Shown: piece after piece, positions 45,697 through 54,396 of the stretch | Layout: the number at the start of each line of letters is the position of its first letter | How positions within the stretch are numbered: the stretch's first letter is position 1 | Assembly: GCF_021554725.1 (NCBI RefSeq) | Contig: NZ_JAIZDP010000001.1 | Coordinates: 868,001-932,000, forward strand | Source: Sinomonas notoginsengisoli | Lineage (GTDB): Bacteria; Actinomycetota; Actinomycetes; Actinomycetales; Micrococcaceae | Length of the DNA stretch: 64,000 nucleotides | Direction: 5' to 3' | The notes under the pieces: generated by a model | The model's database searches: none | What the model saw: only the letters and a program-made list of their open reading frames with translations | Told to the model about the DNA's origin: nothing | Made by a program: the position numbers and the translations under genes

Positions 45697-47283
45697 ATGG
45701 GCCATTCTCGACTCACCCCGAAGGGCGCGAGCCCACAGGCAGGCCCGCAGGCTGAGGCCAGCGGTGCGGCCCTCGCCGAGGCGTTTGCCGCCCTGCGCGA
45801 GGAGTTCGAGCTCGCCTCCGACTACCCCGCGCCGGCCGTCGCAGACGCCGAGGCGGCCATCGCCGCGCTGACGCTGCCCGACCAGGACGCGACCGGCGTC
45901 GAGTTCGTCACGATCGATCCGCCGACCTCGACGGATCTGGACCAGGCCCTCCACATCGAGCGCGATGGCGAGGGGTACCGGGTGCGCTACGCCATCGCCG
46001 ATGTCCCGGCGTTCGTACGACCCCAGGGCGCGCTCGACGCCGAGACGCGGCGACGCGGCCAGACCATCTATGCGGCGGACTCCAAGGTGCCCCTGCATCC
46101 GCGCGACATCACCGACGACGCCGGGAGCCTTCTCGCTGACTCGGTCCGCGGCGCCTTCGTGTGGGACTTCCGCCTCCACACCTCGGGCGAGGTGACGCGC
46201 GTCGGGCTTTTCCGTGCGCGCGTGCGGAGCCGGGCGAAGTTGAACTATGCGCAGGTGCAGGAGCAGATCGACTCCGGCACGGCGGTCGAGCCTCTCATGC
46301 TGCTGAAGGAGGTGGGGCTCAAGCGGATCGAGCTCGAGCGTCGCCGCGGCGGAGCGAGCCTGAACCTCCCGGAGCAGGAGATCGTGCCGACGGACGAGGG
46401 CGGCTACAGGATCGAGATCGCGCCCCAGCGCCCCGTTGAGGACTGGAATGCGCAGATCTCCCTCATGACCGGCATGGCGGCGGCTGACCTCATGGTGAAG
46501 GCCGGCATCGGCATCCTGCGAACGATGCCCGCGCCCGACGAGAAGTCCCTGCGGCACTTCCGCCGCCAGACCCTGGCACTCGGAAAGCCTTGGGACGATT
46601 CGCTTCCGTACGGCGAGTACCTCCGCTCACTCGACGCAGCGGAGCCGCGCCAGCTCGCCATCCTCCACGCCGCCGCCGCGCTCTTCCGCGGGGCCGCCTA
46701 CACGCCGTTCGACGGCGAAGTCCCCGCCAACCCTGCCCAAGCCGCCATTGCGGCTCCCTATGCGCACACCACCGCGCCCCTCCGACGGCTTGTGGACCGC
46801 TTCGTGCTGGTCCTGTGCGAGGCGCTCGCGAACGGCGCCGTGGTTCCTGCGTGGGTTCGTGCCGCGCTGCCTGATCTGCCGGCCCTCATGGCCTCCTCGG
46901 ACCAACTCGCCGGCAAGGTCGAGCGAGCCACCTTGGACATCGTCGAGGCGGCCCTCCTCGTCAACTCAGTGGGGCAGGAGTTCGATGCCGTGGTCGTCTC
47001 GGGGTCTAAGCCCGCAGGAGGGAACGTGTCGGGCATCCAGGGCAATGGCAGGCCGGACCAGCCGCTGGACCGTATTGCGAGCTCGCAGAACGGTGTCTCC
47101 GTCGGTGCCGAAGGTTCGACTGCGCCGAATGGCCAGCAGCTGCGCCCGTTCGGGACGGTCCAGCTCTCGGAGCCGCCGGTCACGGCGCGCTGCGAGGGCG
47201 AGATGGAGTCCGGCGCGCGGGTCAGGGTCCGACTGGTCACGGCGGACGTGCCGGCCCGAAAGGTCCTGTTCGAGCTCGCCTGA
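45697..47283 (+). CDS. RNB-domain 3'-5' exoribonuclease (RNase II/R family)
   Basis: 528 aa. The RNB catalytic core shows VTIDPPTSTDLDQALHIE with the metal-binding aspartates, YRVRYAIADVPAFV and PLHPRDITDDAGSLL. TTAPLRRLVDRFVLVL is the later conserved segment. There is no N-terminal cold-shock domain, and the C-terminal S1-like part is interrupted by a Gly/Ser/Asn-rich stretch (about residues 435-485). It degrades RNA from the 3' end in the cytoplasm. It is shorter than RNase R, as are other actinobacterial RNB proteins. Confidence 0.9.
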   Translation: MGHSRLTPKGASPQAGPQAEASGAALAEAFAALREEFELASDYPAPAVADAEAAIAALTLPDQDATGVEFVTIDPPTSTDLDQALHIERDGEGYRVRYAIADVPAFVRPQGALDAETRRRGQTIYAADSKVPLHPRDITDDAGSLLADSVRGAFVWDFRLHTSGEVTRVGLFRARVRSRAKLNYAQVQEQIDSGTAVEPLMLLKEVGLKRIELERRRGGASLNLPEQEIVPTDEGGYRIEIAPQRPVEDWNAQISLMTGMAAADLMVKAGIGILRTMPAPDEKSLRHFRRQTLALGKPWDDSLPYGEYLRSLDAAEPRQLAILHAAAALFRGAAYTPFDGEVPANPAQAAIAAPYAHTTAPLRRLVDRFVLVLCEALANGAVVPAWVRAALPDLPALMASSDQLAGKVERATLDIVEAALLVNSVGQEFDAVVVSGSKPAGGNVSGIQGNGRPDQPLDRIASSQNGVSVGAEGSTAPNGQQLRPFGTVQLSEPPVTARCEGEMESGARVRVRLVTADVPARKVLFELA

Positions 47284-47576
47284 CTCGCCGAGATCATCAC
47301 ACTGGGTGCCCTCGGCGGGGTCGGGGGTGTGTGTCGCCGGCCACGATTCCGGGGAACAGTGGCATTCGCGGTACGATTGGACAGTTATTGGATGCCCGAT
47401 CGTACTGATGCGATCCTCTTTCACCCGCTGGCAGGCGCCGGCACCTTGATAGCCCGCGATCGGCTTCCGCTGGTTGGCCGGCGCGCGCTCCTGCTCCAGA
47501 CGCCCACGATTCAGATCGGCGGCGCTCTGTTGAGCGAGACTCGCTCGGGCCCCGATGGAGAGGGACCCTTCCCCCT
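47284..47576 (+). promoter_or_regulatory. Intergenic leader of the DEAD-box helicase gene
   Basis: 293 bp with no convincing gene; an 83-codon open frame inside (47329-47580) lacks a start site and family resemblance. Around 47375-47410 TTGGAC and TACTGAT could be promoter elements. GGAGAGGGACC precedes the GTG at 47577. Long untranslated leaders are common for cold-responsive DEAD-box helicases. Confidence 0.4.
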
Positions 47577-49445
47577 GTGAATGAAGTCCACACGCACGAC
47601 CTTCTGACCGACGACTCGGGAACCGAGACACTCGAGACCGAGGAGACCATTACCAATGACGCCCCCGTACGTCAGGAGAGCGCCAAGACGTTCTCCGACT
47701 ACGGGGTCGCACCGGAAATCGCCCAATCGCTGGCGGACGCCGGAATCCTGAACCCGTTCCCGATCCAGTCGATGACGCTCGGCGTTGCGCTCGGCGGGCA
47801 TGACATCATCGGCCAGGCCAAGACCGGCACGGGCAAGACCCTCGGCTTCGGCATCCCTGCACTCCAGAGGACTATTCCTGCAGAGCACCCCGACTACGCC
47901 AAGCTCCCGGTGCCGGGAGCGCCGCAGGCGCTGGTAGTCGTGCCGACGCGCGAGCTCGCGGTCCAGGTGAGCAAGGACCTCCAGACGGCGGGCAAGCGCA
48001 CTACGCTCCGCGTCGAGGTCATCTACGGCGGCCGCGCCTACGAGCCGCAGATCGAGGCGCTCCAGCGCGGCGTCGAGGTGGTCGTCGGGACCCCGGGGCG
48101 CCTCATCGACCTGCACCGGCAGCGGCACCTGAACCTCAAGAACGTCCGCATGATCGTGCTCGACGAGGCGGACGAGATGCTCGACCTCGGGTTCCTCCCG
48201 GACGTCGAGACCCTCATGGCTGCCGTTCCCCCTGTTCGTCAGACCCTGCTGTTCTCGGCCACGATGCCCGGCCCCGTCGTCGCGATGGCCCGCCGGTACA
48301 TGACGCAGCCAACCCACATCCGCGCTGCTGACCCCGACGACGATTCGATCACCAAGAAGGACATCCGTCAGGTGATCTACCGGGCACACCAGCTCGACAA
48401 GGGCGAGGTCGTGGCGCGCATCCTCCAGGCGGAGGGCCGTGGCCGCACCATCATCTTCACGAAGACCAAGCGCACCGCGGCGAGGCTCGCCGAGGAGCTG
48501 ATCGACCGCGGTTTCGCCGCAGGCGCCATCCACGGCGACCTGGGCCAGGGCGCCCGCGAGCAGGCGCTCCGCGCGTTCCGCCACGGCAAGGTGGACGTCC
48601 TGGTGGCCACCGACGTCGCGGCTCGGGGCATCGACGTCGAGGACGTCACCCACGTCATCAACTTCCAGTGCCCGGAAGATGAGAAGGCGTACCTGCACCG
48701 CGTGGGCCGCACCGGCCGTGCGGGCCACAAGGGCACCGCCGTGACGTTCGTCGACTGGGAAGACGTGCCCCGCTGGACGCTCATCAACAAGGCCTTGGGG
48801 CTCAACGTCCCGGAGCCCGTCGAGACCTACTCGTCGTCCCCGCACCTGTACGCAGACTTGGACATTCCCGTAGGCACGAAGGGCCGCCTTCCTCGCGACA
48901 AGCGGGTGCTCGAGGGGCTGGCGGGCGAGGCGCTCGAGGACCTCGGGGAACCGGGCAAGAAGGCGTCCCGCCACGGCGGCAAGGCCAAGGGCAAGCGCCA
49001 CGACGAGGCGGCCGGCGAGGGCCGCGGTCGGCGCGGGGGCAAGGGACGCATCCAGAAGGCCGGGGCTGAGGGGCACGACGACGCCGCTGCCGCAACGGCC
49101 GCTGCCGAACCCACGGCAGACTCCGGCGAGCCGATTGAGGGTGCGGGCAAGTCCGGGCACGGGCACGGCCGCGCGGACCGCCCGGCGCACACCGAGACGA
49201 GCGGCGAGGGGCGGCGTCGTCGTAGGCGTCGCGGTGGGAACGAGGAGCCCGCCGAGGCTGGCCCGCAGGCCCCTGCTGCCAAGCAGCCTGCTGAGGCTGC
49301 GCCGGCGACGCGGTCCTCCGCCCTGGCAGTCCACCTCATGGACGGCGAGGACGGCGCTCCCCTAGACCGCGGGGTCGCAGCGGCCCGGCGGCGCCGCACG
49401 CGCCGGCGCAATGGCGAGGTCGTCTCGCGGACCGAGGCCGAGTAG
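47577..49445 (+). CDS. DEAD-box ATP-dependent RNA helicase
   Basis: 622 aa from the GTG at 47577. After an acidic N-terminus, motifs follow in order: Q motif (GILNPFPIQSMTLGVALG), AKTGTGKT, PTRELA, VLDEADEMLDLGF, LLFSATMP, IIFTKTKRTA, and HRVGRTGRAG. From about residue 430 a 190-residue tail alternates Lys/Arg/Gly and Ala/Glu stretches, ending in RRRRTRRRNGEVVS; such basic tails bind RNA. It should unwind structured RNA in ribosome assembly or mRNA decay. It comes soon after the RNB exoribonuclease and 6 bp before a DNA methyltransferase gene. Confidence 0.95.
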   Translation: MNEVHTHDLLTDDSGTETLETEETITNDAPVRQESAKTFSDYGVAPEIAQSLADAGILNPFPIQSMTLGVALGGHDIIGQAKTGTGKTLGFGIPALQRTIPAEHPDYAKLPVPGAPQALVVVPTRELAVQVSKDLQTAGKRTTLRVEVIYGGRAYEPQIEALQRGVEVVVGTPGRLIDLHRQRHLNLKNVRMIVLDEADEMLDLGFLPDVETLMAAVPPVRQTLLFSATMPGPVVAMARRYMTQPTHIRAADPDDDSITKKDIRQVIYRAHQLDKGEVVARILQAEGRGRTIIFTKTKRTAARLAEELIDRGFAAGAIHGDLGQGAREQALRAFRHGKVDVLVATDVAARGIDVEDVTHVINFQCPEDEKAYLHRVGRTGRAGHKGTAVTFVDWEDVPRWTLINKALGLNVPEPVETYSSSPHLYADLDIPVGTKGRLPRDKRVLEGLAGEALEDLGEPGKKASRHGGKAKGKRHDEAAGEGRGRRGGKGRIQKAGAEGHDDAAAATAAAEPTADSGEPIEGAGKSGHGHGRADRPAHTETSGEGRRRRRRRGGNEEPAEAGPQAPAAKQPAEAAPATRSSALAVHLMDGEDGAPLDRGVAAARRRRTRRRNGEVVSRTEAE

Positions 49446-49451
49446 ACGGAG

Positions 49452-50327
49452 GTGGGCGTAGCTGGCGCTCGGTCCGCTGGTGGGCTCTGGTCCCCCGACG
49501 GACGGGACCTCGTGGTGCACGGCGACAATGCCGTGGTCCTTCCGCACCTGCCGGACGGGGCCTTCACAATGGTCTACATCGACCCGCCGTTCAACACGGG
49601 CCGCTCGCAGAAGCGCCAGGAGCTGAGCATGGTCCGCAGCGCGGACGGGGACCGCATCGGGTTCTCCGGCCAGCGCTACGAGACGATCAAGGGTGCCCTC
49701 CACCACTACGACGACGCGTTCAGTGACTACTGGGCCTTCCTCGAGCCCAGGCTCATCGAGGCGTGGCGCCTCCTCGCAGAGGACGGGACGCTGTACCTGC
49801 ACCTGGACTACCGGGAAGCGCACTACGCGAAGGTCATGCTCGATGCGATCTTCGGCCGGGACTGCTTCCTCAACGAGATCATCTGGGCCTACGACTACGG
49901 CGCGCGGACCAAGCGCCGCTGGCCCACGAAGCACGACAACGTGCTCGTCTATGTCAAGGACCCGATCAGGTACCACTTCGACTCCACCGAGGTAGACCGC
50001 GAGCCGTACATGGCTCCGGGCCTTGTGACGGCTGAGAAGCGCGAGCTCGGCAAGCTCCCCACGGACGTGTGGTGGCACACCATCGTCTCCCCCACCGGGC
50101 GGGAGAAGACCGGCTATCCCACCCAGAAGCCCGAGGGGCTCGTGCGGCGCATGGTCGCCGCCTCGAGCCGCCAGGGCGACTGGGTGCTGGACTTCTTCGC
50201 CGGGTCCGGAACGCTGGGCGCGGTGGCCCAGCGCCTCGGTCGGCGGTTCGTGTGTGTGGACGAGAACCCGCAGGCCGTCGCCATCATGGCTGCCAGGCTC
50301 CCCTCCGCACAGGTCGTCAGGGGATGA
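49452..50327 (+). CDS. Orphan site-specific DNA methyltransferase (beta class, N6/N4)
   Basis: 291 aa from a GTG at 49452, directly after GGAG and 6 bp after the helicase stop. Motif IV is YIDPPFNTGRS near residue 45, and the AdoMet-binding motif I comes later as VLDFFAGSGTLGAVAQRLG, with a FVCVDENPQAV segment; this order is that of beta-class methylases. TQKPEGLVRRMV is motif X. No restriction enzyme gene is near, so it is an orphan. DPPF favours adenine methylation but does not prove it. It is probably co-transcribed with the DEAD-box helicase. Confidence 0.88.
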   Translation: MGVAGARSAGGLWSPDGRDLVVHGDNAVVLPHLPDGAFTMVYIDPPFNTGRSQKRQELSMVRSADGDRIGFSGQRYETIKGALHHYDDAFSDYWAFLEPRLIEAWRLLAEDGTLYLHLDYREAHYAKVMLDAIFGRDCFLNEIIWAYDYGARTKRRWPTKHDNVLVYVKDPIRYHFDSTEVDREPYMAPGLVTAEKRELGKLPTDVWWHTIVSPTGREKTGYPTQKPEGLVRRMVAASSRQGDWVLDFFAGSGTLGAVAQRLGRRFVCVDENPQAVAIMAARLPSAQVVRG

Positions 50328-50333
50328 GCCGGA

Positions 50334-50717
50334 TCAGTGTGGGGCCTCCGAACATCCGCTCATGAGCTGGACGCCGTTCGTCGTCTGCCGCTTCGCGAGC
50401 ACCTGGCCCTTCGAATCACAATGGGCGTTGAACAGGAGTGCGAACCCCTCACCGTTCTGGTAGTTGCCGTTGGCGCCGGGCGCGAGCGGAATGGTGCCCG
50501 GAGGGACGAACGTCCAGTAGCCATCGGGAGCCCACGGGGCCTTGAGGAACGCCCAGTTGCCCTGGAGGTGCACAAGCAAGCCTGGAGCGGCTTCTATGTA
50601 CTCGCTCCCGGCGTAGGGCGGCTTGCTCAGGTTGGTGCAGTCGAGGGCGTGTGCAGTGGTCGGAACAAGGGTCAAGGCTGCCGCGACGCCAAGCGCCGCG
50701 AGGGTCTTTCGGAACAT
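50334..50717 (-). CDS. Small secreted protein of unknown function
   Basis: 127 aa beginning MFRKTLAALGVAAALTLVPTT, a signal peptide with a likely cut after AHA. The mature part of about 102 residues is rich in Gly, Pro, Trp, Tyr and Asn (KAPWAPDGYWTFVPPG, GANGNYQNGEGFALLF) and has three cysteines. GGAG is 7 nt before the ATG. No domain is recognised. It ends 6 bp from the convergent methyltransferase gene. Confidence 0.8.
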   Translation of the reverse strand: MFRKTLAALGVAAALTLVPTTAHALDCTNLSKPPYAGSEYIEAAPGLLVHLQGNWAFLKAPWAPDGYWTFVPPGTIPLAPGANGNYQNGEGFALLFNAHCDSKGQVLAKRQTTNGVQLMSGCSEAPH

Positions 50718-50840
50718 CGGTCACTCCGTCTCATCTGATGCGAGTGTGCGCTTTCCGGCGGCAGCGGGTTCGCCGTCGTCGGCCCCGGCGATCCCAGCGT
50801 TCTCGCAGTGTCAGAGAAAGTCAAGCGACTGGAGAAAAGT

Positions 50841-51689
50841 TCACGGCCGCACGACGGCGGTGCCTCGCCCCTGGCGTTCGATCTCACCGAAGGCCTCGGG
50901 AGTGGTGACATTCTCGCCGAGCCGGTTCGGCTTCCCGGCCCCGTGGTAGTCCGATGATCCCGTGACAAAGAGCCCGGCCTCGCTGGCAAGGTGCGTGAGG
51001 AACGGGCGGCGGTCCTCGGGGTTGTCCCGGTGGAACACCTCGAGGCCGGCCAGTCCTGCGTCGATCATCTCCCGGTACACGGACTCTCCGACCGTCCGGC
51101 CGCGGGCGGAGGCCACGGGGTGCGCGAACACGGGCACGCCCCCGGCCGCCCTGACGAGCTCCACCGCGAGCGCCGGCTCGGGGGCGTAGTGCTGGACGAA
51201 ATAGCGCGCACGGGAGGACAGGATGGTGGCGAACGCCTCGGCGCGGTCGTCCACGACCCCTGCGGCGACGAGCGCGTCTGCGATGTGGGGCCGGCCTACC
51301 GTGGCGCCGGGCGCGAGGTGCCGGGTCACATCGTCCCAGGAGAGCGGATAGTCCTCGGCGAGGAGCGAGACCATGTGCTCGGCCCTTGACAGGCGGGCGT
51401 CCTTGGCCTTCGTGATCTCCTCGAGCAGGCCCGCGTGCGCCGGGTCCTGGAGGTAGCTGAGGACGTGGACGCTGATGCCCTCCGGCGTCCGGCAGGAGAC
51501 TTCCATCCCGGGGACGAGCGTCAGGCCGAGTCTCCGCGCGGCGTCGGCCGCTTCGTCCCAGCCGGACGTCGAATCATGGTCCGTGATGGCGAGGACGTCG
51601 AGGCGCGCCTCCACCGCGGCGGCGACGAGCTCCGTCGGCGTCTCAGTCCCATCGGAGACCCTGGAGTGGGCATGCAGATCGATCCTCAC
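50841..51689 (-). CDS. PHP-domain metal-dependent phosphoesterase
   Basis: 282 aa from the GTG at 51689; TATCGT ends 6 nt upstream. The PHP motifs are clear: IDLHAHSRVSDGTETP (motif I), LAITDHDSTSGWDEA (II), VPGMEVSC (III) and TGSSDYHGAGKPNRLGENVT (IV). It resembles YciV/RNase AM and 3',5'-nucleoside bisphosphate phosphatases. The substrate is probably a phosphorylated nucleotide or RNA end, but this cannot be settled from sequence. It diverges from the aminopeptidase gene. Confidence 0.9.
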   Translation of the reverse strand: MRIDLHAHSRVSDGTETPTELVAAAVEARLDVLAITDHDSTSGWDEAADAARRLGLTLVPGMEVSCRTPEGISVHVLSYLQDPAHAGLLEEITKAKDARLSRAEHMVSLLAEDYPLSWDDVTRHLAPGATVGRPHIADALVAAGVVDDRAEAFATILSSRARYFVQHYAPEPALAVELVRAAGGVPVFAHPVASARGRTVGESVYREMIDAGLAGLEVFHRDNPEDRRPFLTHLASEAGLFVTGSSDYHGAGKPNRLGENVTTPEAFGEIERQGRGTAVVRP

Positions 51690-51695
51690 GCCCCC

Positions 51696-51701
51696 ACGAT
51701 A
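51696..51701 (-). promoter_or_regulatory. Possible leaderless -10 (TATCGT) for the PHP gene
   Basis: TATCGT ends 6 nt before the GTG at 51689. Confidence 0.45.
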
Positions 51702-51779
51702 GCGCCGGGACGCGGTGCACGCGCCTTCGCCATGCGCGGACCTGCTGGACATCGCGGAGCCCGGTGGAACAATGGAATA

Positions 51780-53327
51780 ATGAGTGTTTCAGATCCCGCA
51801 GAGCAGCCCCTCCAGGACCGTGTCAACAACCGCTCCCAGCGGCCCACCTCAGAGGCCTTCAGGAGTTTCATGGCCTCCCAGTGGGCCCCGGCTGACGCGC
51901 CGCTCCCCGAGCGCGACGAGGTAGCGGACTTCGCCGCCCGGCGCCGTCGTGCGATCTCGGACCGCTTCCCGGGCGAGCGTCTCGTCATTCCCGCCGGCCC
52001 GCCGAAGGTCAGGTCCAATGACACCGACTACCGCTTCAGGCCCCACTCGGCATTCGCCCACCTCACCGGGCTCGGCCTGGACCACGAGCCTGACGCCGTG
52101 CTGATCCTCGAGCCCGTGGACGAGGGCACGGGCGACGGCGGCGGCCACCACAGCGCCACCCTGTACTTCCGTCCCCTTGCCGGCCGGGACACGGAGCAGT
52201 TCTATGCGGACGCCAGATCGGGCGAGTTCTGGGTCGGCGCCCGGCCCACCCTCGCCGAACTCGAAGCTCGCCTCGGCATCGCGACCGCGCACATCGACGG
52301 CCTCGAGGTCGCGGTCACCAAGGGAGTGGGCTCCCCGGCGATCGGCGGCATCTCGATCCGCCTGGTGCGCAAGGTCGATGAGAACATCGATGCCCTCGTA
52401 GACACCGCCCGGTACAACACGGCCCAGGACCAGGACACCCTTGACCTGAGCGAATTCGACGCCCTCGACGAGCAGCTGGCCGAGGCACTCTCCGAGCTGC
52501 GGCTCATCAAGGACGAGTGGGAGGCCGGCCAGATGCGCGAGGCCATCGCGGCCACGGCTGCCGGCTTCGAGGAGATCGTCAAGGCCCTCCCCCGGGCGGT
52601 GGCCCACCGCCGAGGCGAGCGCGTCGTGGAGGGCGTGTTCTTCGCCAAAGCCCGCGAGGTGGGCAACGACCTCGGGTACGAGACCATCGCTGCCGCAGGC
52701 AACAATGCCACGGTGCTGCACTGGATCCGCAACACCGGGTCCGTTCGCGACGGCGACCTGCTCCTCGTGGACGCCGGCGTCGAGGCGGAGTCCCTGTACA
52801 CCGCGGACGTCACCCGAACCGTGCCGGTGAACGGGACGTTCTCCGAGGTCCAGCGCCGCATCTACCAGGCCGTGCTCGACGCCGCGGACGCCGCGTTCGC
52901 CGCCGCCAAGCCCGGAGTGAAGTTCCGCCAGGTCAATGCCGCCGCCATGGAGGTCCTCGCCGCACGGCTCGAGGAGTGGGGCATCCTTCCCGTGACGGCA
53001 GCGGAGGCACTGTCCGACTCCGGCCAGCAGCACCGGCGCTGGATGCCGCACGGGACGAGCCACCATCTCGGACTCGACGTGCACGACTGCGCCCAGGCAC
53101 GCCGCGAGCTCTACCTCGATGGAGAGCTCGCCCCGGGCATGGCCTTCACCATCGAGCCCGGCCTCTACTTCAAGGCTGAGGACCTCGCGGTCCCAGAGGA
53201 GTACCGCGGCATCGGGGTGCGCATCGAGGACGACATCCTCATGACCACCGAAGGCCCCGTGAACCTCAGCGCTGCGCTCCCCCGCACTCCCGACGACGTG
53301 GAGGCCTGGGTGGCGTCACTGCGCTGA
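51780..53327 (+). CDS. pepP: Xaa-Pro aminopeptidase (aminopeptidase P family, M24B)
   Basis: 515 aa from the ATG at 51780; the longer open frame to 51435 is antisense to the PHP gene. The N-terminal creatinase-like domain (about 45-240, DYRFRPHSAFAHLTGLG) is followed by the pita-bread domain. Metal ligands are visible in LLVDAGVEAESLYTADVTRT (two Asp), GTSHHLGLDVHD (His), AFTIEPGLY (Glu) and RIEDDILMT (Glu). It removes N-terminal residues before proline in the cytoplasm. Confidence 0.94.
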   Translation: MSVSDPAEQPLQDRVNNRSQRPTSEAFRSFMASQWAPADAPLPERDEVADFAARRRRAISDRFPGERLVIPAGPPKVRSNDTDYRFRPHSAFAHLTGLGLDHEPDAVLILEPVDEGTGDGGGHHSATLYFRPLAGRDTEQFYADARSGEFWVGARPTLAELEARLGIATAHIDGLEVAVTKGVGSPAIGGISIRLVRKVDENIDALVDTARYNTAQDQDTLDLSEFDALDEQLAEALSELRLIKDEWEAGQMREAIAATAAGFEEIVKALPRAVAHRRGERVVEGVFFAKAREVGNDLGYETIAAAGNNATVLHWIRNTGSVRDGDLLLVDAGVEAESLYTADVTRTVPVNGTFSEVQRRIYQAVLDAADAAFAAAKPGVKFRQVNAAAMEVLAARLEEWGILPVTAAEALSDSGQQHRRWMPHGTSHHLGLDVHDCAQARRELYLDGELAPGMAFTIEPGLYFKAEDLAVPEEYRGIGVRIEDDILMTTEGPVNLSAALPRTPDDVEAWVASLR

Positions 53328-53373
53328 CGGGCTGGCCTGGTCCTGCACGGAGGCGTCGCAATCCCAGGTGCGG

Positions 53374-54312
53374 CTAGGCGCCGCGGTGAGCGCCGCCGTC
53401 GTGCTTGTGCTCCTCACCCTCCTGGCCGCCCTCTTCCGCCCGGGGAGCGGTCTCGTCCTCACGGGGAGCCGCCTGCTGGGAGTGTTCGGGATCCACGCGC
53501 ACCCCATACTGGGGCCGGCCGTCGGGCAGATCGTGGTAGCCGGGCCGCGATTCGCGGGCCGAAGGCTGTTCGGGATGGGGCTGGGCCTCCTGCCCGGCTG
53601 CGTTCACCGGCGGCTCGGCAGCGTTGACGCCGTACGGGTCGCTCCACCCCGAAGGGCGCTTGGGCTCGGCCTGCTCAGGCGGCTGCCACTGCTGGCCACC
53701 CTGCTGGCCGTAGCCGCCCTGCTGGTGCTGACCCCAGTCCTGGCCGTGCTGGCCGTAGCCGTTCGGGCCGTACCCCTGCTGGTCATGTCCTTGGTGTCCC
53801 CAGCCCGTATGCGCCGCGCCCTGCCCCATCGGCAGCTGGGAGAGGAGCCGACGCGCCTCGTGCGCCACCTCCTGGCCGACGATCACGTCATAGTTGCTCG
53901 CGATGACCTGGCTGGTCGAGGTGAAGTCGCGCTTGCCGCGCTGCATCGCGTACGTCACGATCCCGAACAGCATGAAGAAGGCGGCACCCATCAGCACCGA
54001 CGTGATGATCGAGAAGTAGCTTCCGTTCGGGGTGAAGAAGGAGAGCAGCACACCCACGAACAGGCCGAACCACATACCGCTCAGCGCCCCGTTGAGCGCC
54101 ACGCGCGGGTAGCTCAGGCGCCCAGTGACCCGCTCGACGAGCTTGAGGTCATTGCCGATGATCGCCACCAGCTCAACCGGGAACTGCTGGTCGGCGAGAT
54201 AGTCCACGGCCTTCTGCGCATCGAGGTAGGAGGTGTACGAGCCGACGGTTTCGCCCTGCGGGAGCGTGCGGGCCTCGTCGGCGGGCTTGGCGGAACCGAA
54301 CATGTTGGACAT
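53374..54312 (-). CDS. General-stress-protein-like membrane protein with QYG-rich tail
   Basis: 312 aa. Residues about 20-60 (VGSYTSYLDAQKAVDYLADQ, FPVELVAIIGNDLKLVE) resemble the general stress protein 17M/YflT fold. Two transmembrane helices follow (about 75-95 and 105-125). The C-terminal 165 residues are a low-complexity tail with GYGPNGYGQHGQDWGQ-like repeats and then Pro, Glu and His. TAAGAA lies 7 nt before the ATG. It is divergent from the MgtE-like gene. Function is unknown; the same order is recalled near Rv1232c-Rv1233c in M. tuberculosis. Confidence 0.82.
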   Translation of the reverse strand: MSNMFGSAKPADEARTLPQGETVGSYTSYLDAQKAVDYLADQQFPVELVAIIGNDLKLVERVTGRLSYPRVALNGALSGMWFGLFVGVLLSFFTPNGSYFSIITSVLMGAAFFMLFGIVTYAMQRGKRDFTSTSQVIASNYDVIVGQEVAHEARRLLSQLPMGQGAAHTGWGHQGHDQQGYGPNGYGQHGQDWGQHQQGGYGQQGGQQWQPPEQAEPKRPSGWSDPYGVNAAEPPVNAAGQEAQPHPEQPSARESRPGYHDLPDGRPQYGVRVDPEHSQQAAPREDETAPRAEEGGQEGEEHKHDGGAHRGA

Positions 54313-54384
54313 ACCCCCATTCTTACCCGTCCGGCCGCGCCGCGCGCAGGTTTCCGCTCAGAGTGAGCACTGAGTTGGCTGGAG

Positions 54385-54390
54385 TAGCCT
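54385..54390 (+). promoter_or_regulatory. Leaderless -10 (TAGCCT) for the MgtE-like operon
   Basis: TAGCCT ends 6 nt before the GTG at 54397, with no ribosome site. Confidence 0.5.
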
Positions 54391-54396
54391 AGAGCC

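Noticed and set aside
47329-47580. An 83-codon frame just before the DEAD-box helicase
   Set aside because: No ribosome site or recognisable domain; more likely an untranslated leader.
47511-49334. A 607-codon frame antisense to the DEAD-box helicase
   Set aside because: It is a shadow of a gene with all helicase motifs.
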